Assembly: GCA_944325735.1 (NCBI GenBank) | Contig: CALVBI010000001.1 | Span: 620,001-684,000 of the forward strand | DNA length: 64,000 nucleotides | Direction of reading: 5' to 3' | Source of the DNA: Candidatus Gastranaerophilales bacterium | Lineage (GTDB): Bacteria > Cyanobacteriota > Vampirovibrionia > Gastranaerophilales > Gastranaerophilaceae | In this document: piece after piece, positions 41,901-50,071 of the stretch | Layout of the letters: every line of letters starts with the position of its first letter | How positions within the stretch are numbered: the stretch's first letter is position 1 | Notes under the pieces: model-generated | What the model was told of the DNA's origin: nothing | Seen by the model: the letters and a program-made list of their open reading frames with translations, nothing else | The model's database searches: none | Position numbers and translations under genes: made by a program

Positions 41901-43406
41901 TGGAGATTTGCCTGTTAATTCTTGTAATTGTTTTTTTGCTTCTTCATTTTCTTTTTCTTTGTTTTCAATTTCTTTTTGTCTTAATTCTTCTTCTTCGTTA
42001 AATTCTTCAACAAGCTTTGTAACAACTTTATCCATTTTTAAAGATGTTTTAGAATCTTTATTAGCTTGTCTTTTTTGAGATAATGCAATATTGATTTGTT
42101 TATATAAATCGCTATTTATGTCTTTGCCTTCATCTATTAATGATTTTACATAGGCATCAGTAATTAGACGATATTCTTTTTGAATATTTTCTTCTTCTTT
42201 TTGACTGTTTTCTTCAGATGTTGTTGTATTATTTTCTGTGTTTTCTGCTGTATCTTCTTCAGTGTTTGCTTCAGAAATTTCTGTGTTTCCGCCAAGAATG
42301 TCTTCTTTATTAGTTATACTATTTTCAATGCCTAAAACAGATGCGATATTATTTACTGATTGATTTGTTTCATTAGTGTATTCTAAAGTGTTGTGTCCAA
42401 CTTCGTTTGCATCATTAGCAATAGCTTTACCTTGAGCTAAAGATATAATTGTTTTTAAAAATCCAACACTTTGAGCTACTGTTTTATATGTTGTTTTATA
42501 ATTAGTTTCAGATGTATAGTCAGCAAGAGTATCACTGATTTCTACAGTTTCTTCTCCTAATTTTTCTCCTAAAACTGCTAATATATTAATTTCATTTAAA
42601 GATTTTGCTATTTCATTTTTATCAATTTCAAAATTGTCAGAGTCATTACCTTTTTGATCTCCTAAAGTTTTTGAAAGTTCTGAATAGCGTTTGTTTTCAG
42701 TATCAGTTAATGCTTCTCCATTGTTTAATTTATCTTGTAATTTTTTCCATTCTTTTATGATGTTTTCATATTCATTCAAAGAAGCTTGTTGTTTTTTTAA
42801 TTGTTCTGTAATATTTTTTTCTTGTTTTTCTGTTTCAGGGATAATTTCATTAATTTTATCATTAATTTTTTCGTTGGTTTCGTTGCATTTTTCTATTTTC
42901 TTTTCTGCTTTTGGAATCAATTCTAAGAAAGGTTCTTTTTCTGTTGTATCTGTTGAATCTGCAGTTCCTTCTTCTGTTCCGTTTGTTTCATAGTTTACAG
43001 CAGATGTTTCTAAAATGGTATTTGCAATATCCACAATTTCTTGTGGAATATTTACACCATTGTTTTTCATTCTCATAATTTCTTCAGCAGAATATTGAGA
43101 CCAAACTGGGTCTAATACAATACCTTTTTCTTTAGCATAACCCTCAATTGTATATTTCATATCAATGTATGCTTTTCTAATATTTTTTTTGTCAGGTTCA
43201 ACATTTTCACCTAGAGAATAGCCATTTGCGTCTACTATTTCGTAACCTGTTTCATCTTTGTAATATTGTTCAAAATCAGTTCTTTCTTCATTGTCCATTT
43301 TAGAAAAAAGTCTTAATGCTTCGGCATAGCTGATTTCTTTACCATTCACTTGAAGGTAATAATCTTGATATATTTCATATTTGTTTGGTACACCGTTTAC
43401 TTGCAT
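38976..43406 (-). CDS. Giant low-complexity coiled-coil protein, unknown
   Basis: 1476 residues, no signal peptide. ATG at 43406 with AAAGGA upstream. Layout: a folded-looking N-terminus (1-130); Glu/Lys/Asn-rich coiled coils (160-260, 420-600); a first hydrophobic, small-residue segment (about 608-665, TGATLAQMGAAQILVGGRLT onward); Thr/Asn/Glu low-complexity linkers (690-860); coiled coil (880-950); a second, much longer Ala/Gly/Ser/Thr hydrophobic region (about 1055-1290); then Gln/Asn-rich linkers and a basic tail ending in LAGKGYNI. Hydrophobic hairpins flanked by coiled coils recall translocator or pore-forming proteins, but no family is recognised. It has its own transcription unit. Confidence 0.7.
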   Translation of the reverse strand: MQVNGVPNKYEIYQDYYLQVNGKEISYAEALRLFSKMDNEERTDFEQYYKDETGYEIVDANGYSLGENVEPDKKNIRKAYIDMKYTIEGYAKEKGIVLDPVWSQYSAEEIMRMKNNGVNIPQEIVDIANTILETSAVNYETNGTEEGTADSTDTTEKEPFLELIPKAEKKIEKCNETNEKINDKINEIIPETEKQEKNITEQLKKQQASLNEYENIIKEWKKLQDKLNNGEALTDTENKRYSELSKTLGDQKGNDSDNFEIDKNEIAKSLNEINILAVLGEKLGEETVEISDTLADYTSETNYKTTYKTVAQSVGFLKTIISLAQGKAIANDANEVGHNTLEYTNETNQSVNNIASVLGIENSITNKEDILGGNTEISEANTEEDTAENTENNTTTSEENSQKEEENIQKEYRLITDAYVKSLIDEGKDINSDLYKQINIALSQKRQANKDSKTSLKMDKVVTKLVEEFNEEEELRQKEIENKEKENEEAKKQLQELTGKSPKEIDEELANNNNNNKKEEGYEKYYDDSTKEDIKKYKQIIIDNNKDIQAINQESIKAKEQFKEDTAKESKYITNALSIENNALEINNAYQEKELPEHNKRMDYINSTGATLAQMGAAQILVGGRLTQIGQALLSTVFTMQQGIALIVLGSLTIVKGTASVGIGIKACQVSDDESLIEKAEKTTDEAGTNINKAIGDVNIVNDKIVSVTGEDANSQEAGSETTNENSANNQTNQNNETQNTENNQTPNTTTETTETIETTEVSETSEPANDTESTNLDNTINTVSTVSKEAGQEVQNAAFSNTKALPTTKNADPENAANNETNLEKSVSSATLTNGTSPSSSSSTQEEEDTDGTTEAKEADNSQDEVDNINSSAKDDSKESKQVKKDTEKDKKQLEKEAKQLQKQIKKDEEEIIKMTQESTEAAKKQEEALVEYETLVTENETLIAEETANQQTLTPNQNNNTNLGTSNAAMVNTTGGQGGNSDRINNNGLRINELSVEFNLQGNVINRNRTKITRLQKSTTTNQKRFDKKIKVINNKVKEEEKAEQQKQKRLAKQLGAVGIAENVFSITTSTGIILNKVGTAMIASGTAMLSNPFTAAAGAALISSGTPIQTTGVTLTTVGTYGTVACGVTKSAINIANGNLAAGLMSLGQTAISAVTSLSGTQGAVSSTLSAVSAGLNIVSSSAEMVNNVRAVQGKEQSGLASKIGTIAGAASAITNSAASLTEMGKSGASKLGKSFKIAGAAGTALTTSSELMTEFGGDSKAANILGMVGGAISTVSALGMVADKKFNNATEKNKENQEKTEQLQNQTEETQNNTKQTNETETKTNTDAEIEKELKNTTPETIQEAQNETVNPPAPVEEKPTKLTDLIETDITVLNEDAKVKMAELSSQISQQQQQIVEKQIRKENRKETLSNATNALAGAANVAGSLFTKSDDQQQQQKRKAPAGKLTERTKEIMKKNKKRIAALAGKGYNI

Positions 43407-43495
43407 AATAATCCTTTTTTCCTTAATCTTTATGTCGGTATTTGTTTAGGAAAACTTTAATTAGTAACGGTTTTAAATCATTTTTAAATAGGCAA

Positions 43496-43530
43496 AAACC
43501 GCATAAAACTTATGTTTTATGCGGTTTACA
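43496..43530 (-). terminator. Intrinsic terminator of trxA
   Basis: A perfect 14-bp stem AAACCGCATAAAAC / GTTTTATGCGGTTT with a 4-base loop, followed on the minus strand by TTTTTGCC. It separates trxA from the giant gene. Confidence 0.85.
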
Positions 43531-43552
43531 ATGCGTTACAATTCGTATTTAA

Positions 43553-43876
43553 TTATAAGTGTTTTTCAATATTTGAAATTATTGTTGATTTTGGCATTAA
43601 TCCTACAAGTCTTTCAAGAGCTTTACCGTTTTTGAAAACTAAAATACTTGGAAGTCCGCTGATTGAATAATCTTGAGCAGTTTTTAAGTTTTCATCAGTA
43701 TTAACTTTTACAAATTTTACTTTGCCTGAAAATTCTTGTGCAACTTCATCTAGGATTGGTCCTAATTTTCTGCAAGGGCCGCACCAAGGAGCCCAAAAAT
43801 CTACAACTACAGGTTGTTCTGATTTTAATACTTCTTGTTCAAAACTTGCGTCATTAATATCAACTGCATTTGACAT
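43553..43876 (-). CDS. trxA: Thioredoxin
   Basis: 107 residues with the redox motif WAPWCGPCRKL at residues 28-38 and the cis-proline loop SGLPSILVF (about residue 73). Standard size. Cytosolic disulfide reductase for ribonucleotide reductase and other targets. AAGGAGAT precedes the ATG, and the gene is monocistronic between a terminator and a divergent neighbour. Confidence 0.97.
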   Translation of the reverse strand: MSNAVDINDASFEQEVLKSEQPVVVDFWAPWCGPCRKLGPILDEVAQEFSGKVKFVKVNTDENLKTAQDYSISGLPSILVFKNGKALERLVGLMPKSTIISNIEKHL

Positions 43877-43972
43877 TACATATCTCCTTACCTTTTTTAT
43901 TTAACGGACTTATTCTAACACAGAAATTTTTTTTGTGCTATTATCTTAATTAGAACTCTATAGGATAAGAAT

Positions 43973-44890
43973 ATGGCTAGAAAAAAGATAATTGAAATTG
44001 TTCTCGATACCGAAACTACCGGTTTGGATTATACAAAAGAGAAGATGGTTGAGTTTGCCGCTGTAAGGCTTGAAAATGGAAAGATTAAAGATGAATTTCA
44101 GACTTTAATCAATCCTGAACAGCATATTAGAAAATCAAGTATGGCAATTCATGGGATTACTCAAGAAATGGTTGCAGATGCTCCGACTGAAGCTGAAGCG
44201 ATGCCTAAAATATTAGAATTTATTGGAGATTATCCGATTGTAGCTCATAACTGTATTTTTGATTATTCATTTTTGAATGAGGCAAGCCTTAGAACAACTG
44301 GTGAAGAATTAAAAAATGCAAGAATTGATTCTCAACAAATGTTTAAAGAAGTTTACCCGGATTTACCATCACATGGACTTGAGGCTTTAACCAATAAATT
44401 TAAAGTTGAGTTAAATAATCATCACAGAGCTATGGCAGATACTATGGGACTTGCATTAGCTTATCCTAAACTTAAAAAATTATATTTGCAAAAATATGAT
44501 TGGGAAGTAAAACAGTTAGATAATGTTGAATATTTATTTGAAAGATTTTTGAGAATTCAACAGACAATCACGACTTTACAATCAGAATTGCAGGATTTAA
44601 AATCTGTATTCAAATTATATTTTGAACAAGGTGGTGAACCTATTATTTCTCAGACAGGTGAAACCCTTATTTATAACTCAAAACAGTCATTTGGATATGA
44701 TTTACATCAGATAAAAGATGTGTTGGAAGAAGTTGGAGCTTTTGAAAAAGCAGTTAAATTGAATACAGGATTTATTGACAGATTAGTTGGCGGTGGCAGA
44801 TTAGATGAAGAAAAAAGAGAAATTATCAAAGATGCTCGTCAAGAAATTACGGAAACTAGAAATATTCAAATTATAAAGGCAGGAAAATAG
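43973..44890 (+). CDS. DEDDh exonuclease (DnaQ/PolC epsilon-like)
   Basis: 305 residues. The exonuclease domain has IVLDTETTGLD (D, E), the aspartate in IVAHNCIFDYSFL and the HHRAMADTMGLAL (His and Asp) motif, so all DEDDh acidic residues are present. A C-terminal extension of 130 residues is partly coiled-coil (IQQTITTLQSELQDLKSVF) with no known domain. It could proofread or trim DNA or RNA. AGGATAAG gives a ribosome binding site. The OPA transporter follows after 3 bases. Confidence 0.88.
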   Translation: MARKKIIEIVLDTETTGLDYTKEKMVEFAAVRLENGKIKDEFQTLINPEQHIRKSSMAIHGITQEMVADAPTEAEAMPKILEFIGDYPIVAHNCIFDYSFLNEASLRTTGEELKNARIDSQQMFKEVYPDLPSHGLEALTNKFKVELNNHHRAMADTMGLALAYPKLKKLYLQKYDWEVKQLDNVEYLFERFLRIQQTITTLQSELQDLKSVFKLYFEQGGEPIISQTGETLIYNSKQSFGYDLHQIKDVLEEVGAFEKAVKLNTGFIDRLVGGGRLDEEKREIIKDARQEITETRNIQIIKAGK

Positions 44891-44893
44891 ATT

Positions 44894-46279
44894 ATGTTAG
44901 CGAAATTAGCTCAATTTTTTAAAGAGCCGCCTGTAAAAGAGACAATTCAGGATGGTGAAAAAGTTAAAAGTATGTATGCTCATTGGAGATTAAGAATTTT
45001 TTATGCTTGTTTCATTGGGTATACAGTTTTTTATTTATGTAAGAAAAATATCGCGGTTGCTTTGCCTGGTCTAAGTGCAGAGTACGGATATTCAAATACT
45101 GAATTAGGACTTTTAGGAAGTTCTTTGTATTTGACATATGGTATTGGAAAATTTGTAAACGGAGTATTGGCTGACGGGTCAGATGTTAGAAAATTCTTAC
45201 CTACAGCATTGATAATGACTGCGATTGCAAACCTTTGTTTTGCATTATCAGCAGTATTTATTACTCCTGGTCATGTTTCATTCTTTGGCTTACCTACAAA
45301 TACTATTTTGTTATGGTTATTTGTATTTTTCTGGGGTGCAAGCGGTTGGTTCCAATCAGCAGGTTTCCCGGCTGTTGCAAAAAGTTTGACATATTGGTAT
45401 TCAAATTCTGAAAGAGGTACTAAATGGTCATTGTGGTCTTGTTCTCACCAGACCGGTACTTTCTTAAGCGTAATTATTTCAGGATTTTTGGTAGCACATT
45501 ACGGTTGGAAGATGGCCTTTTTTGTACCAGGGACTTTAGCAGTTCTTGTTGCAATTTGGTTGTATAACAGATTAAGAGATCGTCCACAGTCTTTAGGTTT
45601 GCCTGATATTGAAACTTATAATAACGAACCAGTTGTGCAAAAAGCTGATTGTGGTGAAGATAACAGAACTTATATTGAAATATTTAAAGAAAATATCTTG
45701 TATAACAAAACAATTTGGCTTTTAGCTATTGCTTATATTTTTGTATATATTATCCGATTTGGAGCAGAAGATTGGATGATTAAGTATTTAAGTGAAGCAA
45801 AAAGCAACTCTTTAGAATTAGCTGCAATGAAATTAAGCTCTTTACCATTAGTTGGTATTGTTGGTACAATTTGTGCAGGCTTAGTTTCTGATAAGATTTT
45901 TAAAGGTCAAAGAGCGCCTGTAAATCTTATTTATCTTTTAGGTGTTGTAGTTTGCTTAATTTTATTGAAATTTAATACAATCAGCACTTTAGATTTTGTT
46001 CTCATTGGACTTTTAGGTGCATTTACATATGGACCTCAGATGATGATTGGCGGTTTATGTGCCGTAGAATCAAGTTCTAAAAAAGTTGCATCAGCAGCGA
46101 CAGGTTTTACAGGAACATTTGGTTACATAGGTGCTGTTTTATCATCAACCGGTACAGGATTTATGGTTGATAAATTCGGTTGGAACGGTGCTATTGTATT
46201 TTGGGTATTCTCAGCATTAGTATGTATCGCAATTTGTACTATATTAATGATTGATGAAAGAAAAAAACAAAATAATTAG
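44894..46279 (+). CDS. MFS transporter, organophosphate:phosphate antiporter family
   Basis: 461 residues with twelve membrane segments. GYTVFYLCKKNIAVALPGLS near the N-terminus, GKFVNGVLADGSDVRKFLP between helices 2 and 3, and the helix 4-5 block WGASGWFQSAGFPAVAKSL are typical of GlpT/UhpT/UhpC. Substrate would be glycerol-3-phosphate or a sugar phosphate exchanged for phosphate. It follows the exonuclease gene in a two-gene operon and ends at a strong terminator. Confidence 0.9.
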   Translation: MLAKLAQFFKEPPVKETIQDGEKVKSMYAHWRLRIFYACFIGYTVFYLCKKNIAVALPGLSAEYGYSNTELGLLGSSLYLTYGIGKFVNGVLADGSDVRKFLPTALIMTAIANLCFALSAVFITPGHVSFFGLPTNTILLWLFVFFWGASGWFQSAGFPAVAKSLTYWYSNSERGTKWSLWSCSHQTGTFLSVIISGFLVAHYGWKMAFFVPGTLAVLVAIWLYNRLRDRPQSLGLPDIETYNNEPVVQKADCGEDNRTYIEIFKENILYNKTIWLLAIAYIFVYIIRFGAEDWMIKYLSEAKSNSLELAAMKLSSLPLVGIVGTICAGLVSDKIFKGQRAPVNLIYLLGVVVCLILLKFNTISTLDFVLIGLLGAFTYGPQMMIGGLCAVESSSKKVASAATGFTGTFGYIGAVLSSTGTGFMVDKFGWNGAIVFWVFSALVCIAICTILMIDERKKQNN

Positions 46280-46296
46280 CAAATAAAATAAATAAT

Positions 46297-46332
46297 AAAA
46301 AATCCTCTCGTATTATCGAGAGGATTTTTTTT
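46297..46332. terminator. Bidirectional intrinsic terminator
   Basis: A perfect 14-bp stem AAAAAATCCTCTCG / CGAGAGGATTTTTT with a 6-base loop, between the convergent transporter and histidine kinase genes. The stop of the kinase gene lies inside the structure. Confidence 0.9.
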
Positions 46333-47473
46333 GCGGTATTGTAAACCAAAAAGTGCTGCCTTGATGAAGTTTTGATTTGACATATAAATCGCCGCCATGG
46401 GATCTGGCAATTTTTTTACATATTGCAAGCCCAACTCCTGAGCCTTGTTTGCGTTTTAATTCACTTCTGTTTACTTGAGTGAAGAAGTTGAATATTTTTG
46501 CAAGATCTCTTTTGCTAATTCCATCGCCTTTGTCTTGAATTTCAAATGTAAATTCTTTTTTATTGTTTAGGAATGTTACTATTGAAATAGAGCTGTTTTC
46601 TTTACTGAATTTAATAGCGTTAGATATCAGATTATATACAAGTTGTTTAAATCTGATGAGGTCTGCTTTTATTGTAATGTCAGATAATGTGTAATTAAAT
46701 GTTATGTTTTTTTCTTTCCTGATTTCATCGAAACTTAAAATTATATCGTCTATAATTTCTTTAGCTCTGATTTTTTCAGGTTTCAAATCCATTGTTCCGT
46801 ATTCATTTTTTGTGTAATCTAAGATGTTTTGGATTAATCTCATAAGATATGCTGAGCTTTTAGAAATGTTATTTAAGTATTTTTCATTATCTGTTTTTTG
46901 AAATTTTTCTGCTAAAAGATCAGAAAATCCCATAATTGAATTAAGCGGCGTTTTGAATTCGTGGGCGATACTTGCTAAAAATTCAATTCTTTCTCTGCCG
47001 CTTCTTTTTCTTTCTTCATATAGGGAAATTATTTCAAGTCTCGAATATATGTATTCGAGTAATATATTTACGATTTCGATATTTTTTTTATTAAAGTTCT
47101 CGTCATCGCTAATCATTCCGATATATCCTAAAGAATTGTTTCTGTAAATTAAAGGCTTTAGAATAATATTTTTCTTAGAAGTAAGCTCGAGGTATTCGTT
47201 TAAATCTTCCATTTCAAAATCTTTGTAGTAATCAAAAGCTATTTGTCTGATTTTTTTTACTTCTGATACTAAGTTCTTATTAGCTTTTAATTTCTCAGTC
47301 TCTTTAATTTTTTTGACTTCGATTTGATTAGTACCCCAATTAATTAGACCTGTCCAGCAGGCAAGAGCTCCTGTAATATCAATAAATCCTTGATTAATAA
47401 TTTCTGCTAAGGCTTTGTTAGATTTTGCCGAATTAATTTTTTTCAAAAATTTGTAAATTGCTTTCTTGTTCAT
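46313..47473 (-). CDS. Soluble sensor histidine kinase
   Basis: 386 residues, no membrane segment. A GAF-like N-terminal domain (about 15-150) contains ITGALACWTGLINWGTNQIEV and IGMISDDENFNKKN. The kinase core is HisKA with the phosphoacceptor in SIAHEFKTPLNSIMGFSDL, N box NLISNAIKFSKENS, G1 DKGDGISKRDL, and G2 GSGVGLAICKKIARSHGGDL. No response regulator is adjacent, so it is an orphan kinase. Its ATG has TATAAT 6 bases upstream, sharing a palindrome with gmk. Confidence 0.92.
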   Translation of the reverse strand: MNKKAIYKFLKKINSAKSNKALAEIINQGFIDITGALACWTGLINWGTNQIEVKKIKETEKLKANKNLVSEVKKIRQIAFDYYKDFEMEDLNEYLELTSKKNIILKPLIYRNNSLGYIGMISDDENFNKKNIEIVNILLEYIYSRLEIISLYEERKRSGRERIEFLASIAHEFKTPLNSIMGFSDLLAEKFQKTDNEKYLNNISKSSAYLMRLIQNILDYTKNEYGTMDLKPEKIRAKEIIDDIILSFDEIRKEKNITFNYTLSDITIKADLIRFKQLVYNLISNAIKFSKENSSISIVTFLNNKKEFTFEIQDKGDGISKRDLAKIFNFFTQVNRSELKRKQGSGVGLAICKKIARSHGGDLYVKSKLHQGSTFWFTIPQKKSSR

Positions 47474-47474
47474 T

Positions 47475-47486
47475 GTATAATTATAC
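47475..47486. promoter_or_regulatory. Palindromic divergent -10 of gmk and kinase
   Basis: GTATAATTATAC is a perfect 12-base palindrome lying in the 14 bases between the two divergent ATGs (47473 and 47488). It holds a TATAAT on each strand (plus 47476-47481, minus 47480-47485), each exactly 6 bases from its own start codon. Confidence 0.55.
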
Positions 47487-47487
47487 T

Positions 47488-48051
47488 ATGAATAAAAAAT
47501 TGTATGTAGTATCAGGCTCATCAGGAGTCGGTAAAGGAACTGTTTTAAAAGGCTTTTTATCAAGAAATCCTAATTTTATGCTGTCAATATCTTGCACAAC
47601 TCGTGCACCTCGTGAAGGGGAAGTTGATGGTGTGAATTATTTTTTTATGACAAAAGATGATTTTAAAGATTGTATAGAAAATGATAAATTTCTTGAGTGG
47701 GCAGAATTTGCAGGAAATTTTTACGGAACTAAGAAAAAATTTATAAACCAATGTCTAGAAGATGGAAAAGATATAATTTTAGAAATCGATACACAAGGGG
47801 CTTTGCAGGTAAAAAAACAAATGCCTGAATCTGTTTTGATATTTATTTGCCCTCCATCATTAGAGGATTTGGAAAAACGTTTGAGAGGTCGTCATACTGA
47901 AGATGAAGCGACTATTCAAAAACGTCTTAATGCGGTAAAAGAAGAACTTGCACGTGCTGAAAATTTTGATTATAAAATTGTGAATGATGATTTAGATAAT
48001 GCGATTTCTGAATTAGAACGTATTATAAACGGAGAACATGAAAAATGTTAA
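47488..48051 (+). CDS. gmk: Guanylate kinase
   Basis: 187 residues. P-loop VVSGSSGVGKGTVLKGFL at the N-terminus, the GMP-binding SISCTTRAPREGEVDGVNY and the EIDTQGALQVKKQ block mark guanylate kinase, which converts GMP to GDP. The ATG at 47488 is preferred to an upstream in-frame TTG because of family alignment and the -10 box 6 bases before it. The stop overlaps the coaBC start by 7 bases. Confidence 0.97.
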   Translation: MNKKLYVVSGSSGVGKGTVLKGFLSRNPNFMLSISCTTRAPREGEVDGVNYFFMTKDDFKDCIENDKFLEWAEFAGNFYGTKKKFINQCLEDGKDIILEIDTQGALQVKKQMPESVLIFICPPSLEDLEKRLRGRHTEDEATIQKRLNAVKEELARAENFDYKIVNDDLDNAISELERIINGEHEKC

Positions 48052-49208
48052 GCGGGAAAACGATTCTTTTAGGTATTACCGGAGGAATTGCTGCATATAA
48101 AATGTGCGAGTTAATAAGGATGTATAAAAGAGCTAATGCAAATGTTTTAGTTGTATGTACTCCTAATGCTTTGAATTTTGTTACAAAACTTACATTGCAG
48201 AATTTGAGTCAAAATGATGTAGCTGTAGAAGAATTCGATGTAAAGGATTTCAAGCCTGAACATATATCATATGCTGATTCTGCAGATATTATGGTTATAG
48301 CACCTGTGACAGCTAATACAATTTCTAAAATTGCTACAGGTGTATGTGATAATTTATTGACTTCAATAGCTTGTGCTTTTACAAAACCTGTTATAATCGC
48401 TCCTGCGATGAATTGTAATATGTGGGAAAATCCTGTTCTTCAAGAAAATTTGCATAAGCTTCATTATGAAATTTTAGAACCTGAAAGCGGTTTTTTAGCT
48501 TGCGGTTATGAAGGTAAGGGGCGTTTGTGCAGTCTTGATAAAATTTTTGACAAAACTGTAGAATTACTCAATTACAAACCGCTTAAAGGTAAAAAAATTG
48601 TGATTACATCAGGGGGGACAATCGAAGATATTGATCCTGTAAGGTATATTTCAAATTATTCTTCAGGCAAGATGGGACTAGCTCTTGCAGATACTGCGAA
48701 AAATCTTGGAGCTGATGTGACACTAATTACGACAAAAGATATTCAAAGAAGATACAGTGTAATAAAAGTAAAATCTGCAATTGATATGAAATCAGCTGTT
48801 GAAAATGAATTTGAATCAGCTGATTGTGTTATTATGGCAGCAGCTGTAGCTGATTATCGTGTAAAAGAGGTTGCTCCTCAAAAGATGAAAAAAACATCAG
48901 AAGATGAGATTACGCTTACTTTAGTAAAAAATCCTGATATCCTAAAAGAAATTTCATCAATAAAAAAATCTCAAATAGTAGTCGGTTTCTGTGCTGAAAG
49001 TGAAAATCTGATTGAGAATGCTAAAGAAAAAATAGCTAAAAAGGGTTGTGATTTCTTAATTGCAAACGATATTTCAAGAAAAGATATTGGATTTTCAAGT
49101 GATTATAACGAAGTTACAATTTTAGATAAAAATGGAAATATGACAAAAATTGAAAGAGCTGATAAAGCGACAGTTGCGCGAAAGATTTTTGAGGCAATTT
49201 ATGGATAA
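48045..49208 (+). CDS. coaBC: Phosphopantothenoylcysteine decarboxylase/synthase
   Basis: 387 residues, bifunctional. The N-terminal CoaC flavoprotein has LGITGGIAAYKMCEL and the APAMNCNMWENP motif with the catalytic cysteine nearby (FLACGYEGKGRL). The C-terminal CoaB part has ITSGGTIEDIDPVRYISNYS and MAAAVADYRV, and KNPDIL and ANDIS blocks. It makes 4'-phosphopantetheine for coenzyme A. It overlaps gmk and nif3 at its ends, so gmk-coaBC-nif3 is one operon. Confidence 0.96.
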   Translation: MLSGKTILLGITGGIAAYKMCELIRMYKRANANVLVVCTPNALNFVTKLTLQNLSQNDVAVEEFDVKDFKPEHISYADSADIMVIAPVTANTISKIATGVCDNLLTSIACAFTKPVIIAPAMNCNMWENPVLQENLHKLHYEILEPESGFLACGYEGKGRLCSLDKIFDKTVELLNYKPLKGKKIVITSGGTIEDIDPVRYISNYSSGKMGLALADTAKNLGADVTLITTKDIQRRYSVIKVKSAIDMKSAVENEFESADCVIMAAAVADYRVKEVAPQKMKKTSEDEITLTLVKNPDILKEISSIKKSQIVVGFCAESENLIENAKEKIAKKGCDFLIANDISRKDIGFSSDYNEVTILDKNGNMTKIERADKATVARKIFEAIYG

Positions 49209-49890
49209 ATATGAAATTGCAAAAAAAATTGAAAATTTTGCACCGCTAGAACTTGCAGAAAGCTGGGATTGTTCCGGTTGGGGGGTAGATAGTTCAGTAT
49301 CTGAAATAGAAAAAGTCATGCTCTGTCTAACTGTGACTGATGATATCGTAAAACAGGCAAAAGGCCAAAACTGCCAAATGATTATATCTCATCATCCTTT
49401 GTTTTTTGTTCCGTTAGCATGGAAGGATATAAATATATATAGTGCTCATACAAATATGGATAGAGCAGAGGGTGGTACAACTGATACATTAATTAAATCA
49501 ATCGGTCTTGAAAAATCTTGTAATATCGGAGATTTTACAAGATTCGTAACATTGGATAAAGAAATTGATATAAAAGATTTTGTTAATCTTTTAAAAAAGA
49601 TTTCGCCAAATCTTCGCTATGTAAATAATTCTAATAAGCAACAAATTAAACAAATAGCGTTTTGTGCAGGTAGCGGCTCAGAGTTTATTCCAGAAGCATT
49701 TGAATATGGTGCAGATGCTTTAGTTACTGGTGATTTGAAATTTCATACAGCACTTGATAGCCCTATTATATTGTTTGATCTAGGGCACTTTGAAAGTGAG
49801 ATTATGGTGCTTGATGTGTTTGAAAAAATTCTTAATTCATCAGTTTGTATAATAAAAGCTAAAGAAAAAAGTCCATTTATTCAAACATAA
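49201..49890 (+). CDS. Nif3-like dinuclear metal-centre protein
   Basis: 229 residues. The ATG at 49201 overlaps the end of coaBC by 8 bases. Metal-ligand motifs are MIISHHPLFF (two His), YSAHTNMD (His, Asp) and LGHFESEIMV near the C-terminus. This is the short form without the internal PII-like insertion. Family members are often called GTP cyclohydrolase I type 2; the true substrate is uncertain. Confidence 0.92.
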   Translation: MDKYEIAKKIENFAPLELAESWDCSGWGVDSSVSEIEKVMLCLTVTDDIVKQAKGQNCQMIISHHPLFFVPLAWKDINIYSAHTNMDRAEGGTTDTLIKSIGLEKSCNIGDFTRFVTLDKEIDIKDFVNLLKKISPNLRYVNNSNKQQIKQIAFCAGSGSEFIPEAFEYGADALVTGDLKFHTALDSPIILFDLGHFESEIMVLDVFEKILNSSVCIIKAKEKSPFIQT

Positions 49891-49941
49891 ATATTGACAT
49901 TAAACTTTTAGCGATTACAATAATAAACGTACCCACTATAT

Positions 49942-50013
49942 TGGGGCGTCGCCAAGTGGTAAGGCACCTGGTTTTGGTCCAGGCATTCGGAGGTTCGAAT
50001 CCTTCCGCCCCAG
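49942..50013 (+). tRNA. tRNA-Gln (anticodon TTG)
   Basis: 72 nt. The acceptor stem TGGGGCG / CGCCCCA is perfect, with discriminator G. The anticodon arm CCTGG-TTTTGGT-CCAGG gives anticodon TTG. The T-loop GGTTCGAATCC and D-arm GCCAAGTGGTAAGGC are standard. CCA is not encoded. A hairpin terminator follows. Confidence 0.97.
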
Positions 50014-50020
50014 ATTTTAA

Positions 50021-50047
50021 AAGAAGCCTTTGAGGCTTCTTTTTTTA
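50021..50047 (+). terminator. Intrinsic terminator after tRNA-Gln
   Basis: Stem AAGAAGCCT / AGGCTTCTT with a 3-base loop followed by a T-run. It could also terminate the convergent EamA gene at reduced efficiency. Confidence 0.88.
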
Positions 50048-50071
50048 TTGCTTATTTATATAAGTATATAT

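Noticed and set aside
39010-42993. Many antisense frames across the giant gene
   Set aside because: The Gln/Asn/Glu/Thr codons of the real gene produce long stop-free Phe/Cys/Ser-rich frames on the other strand.
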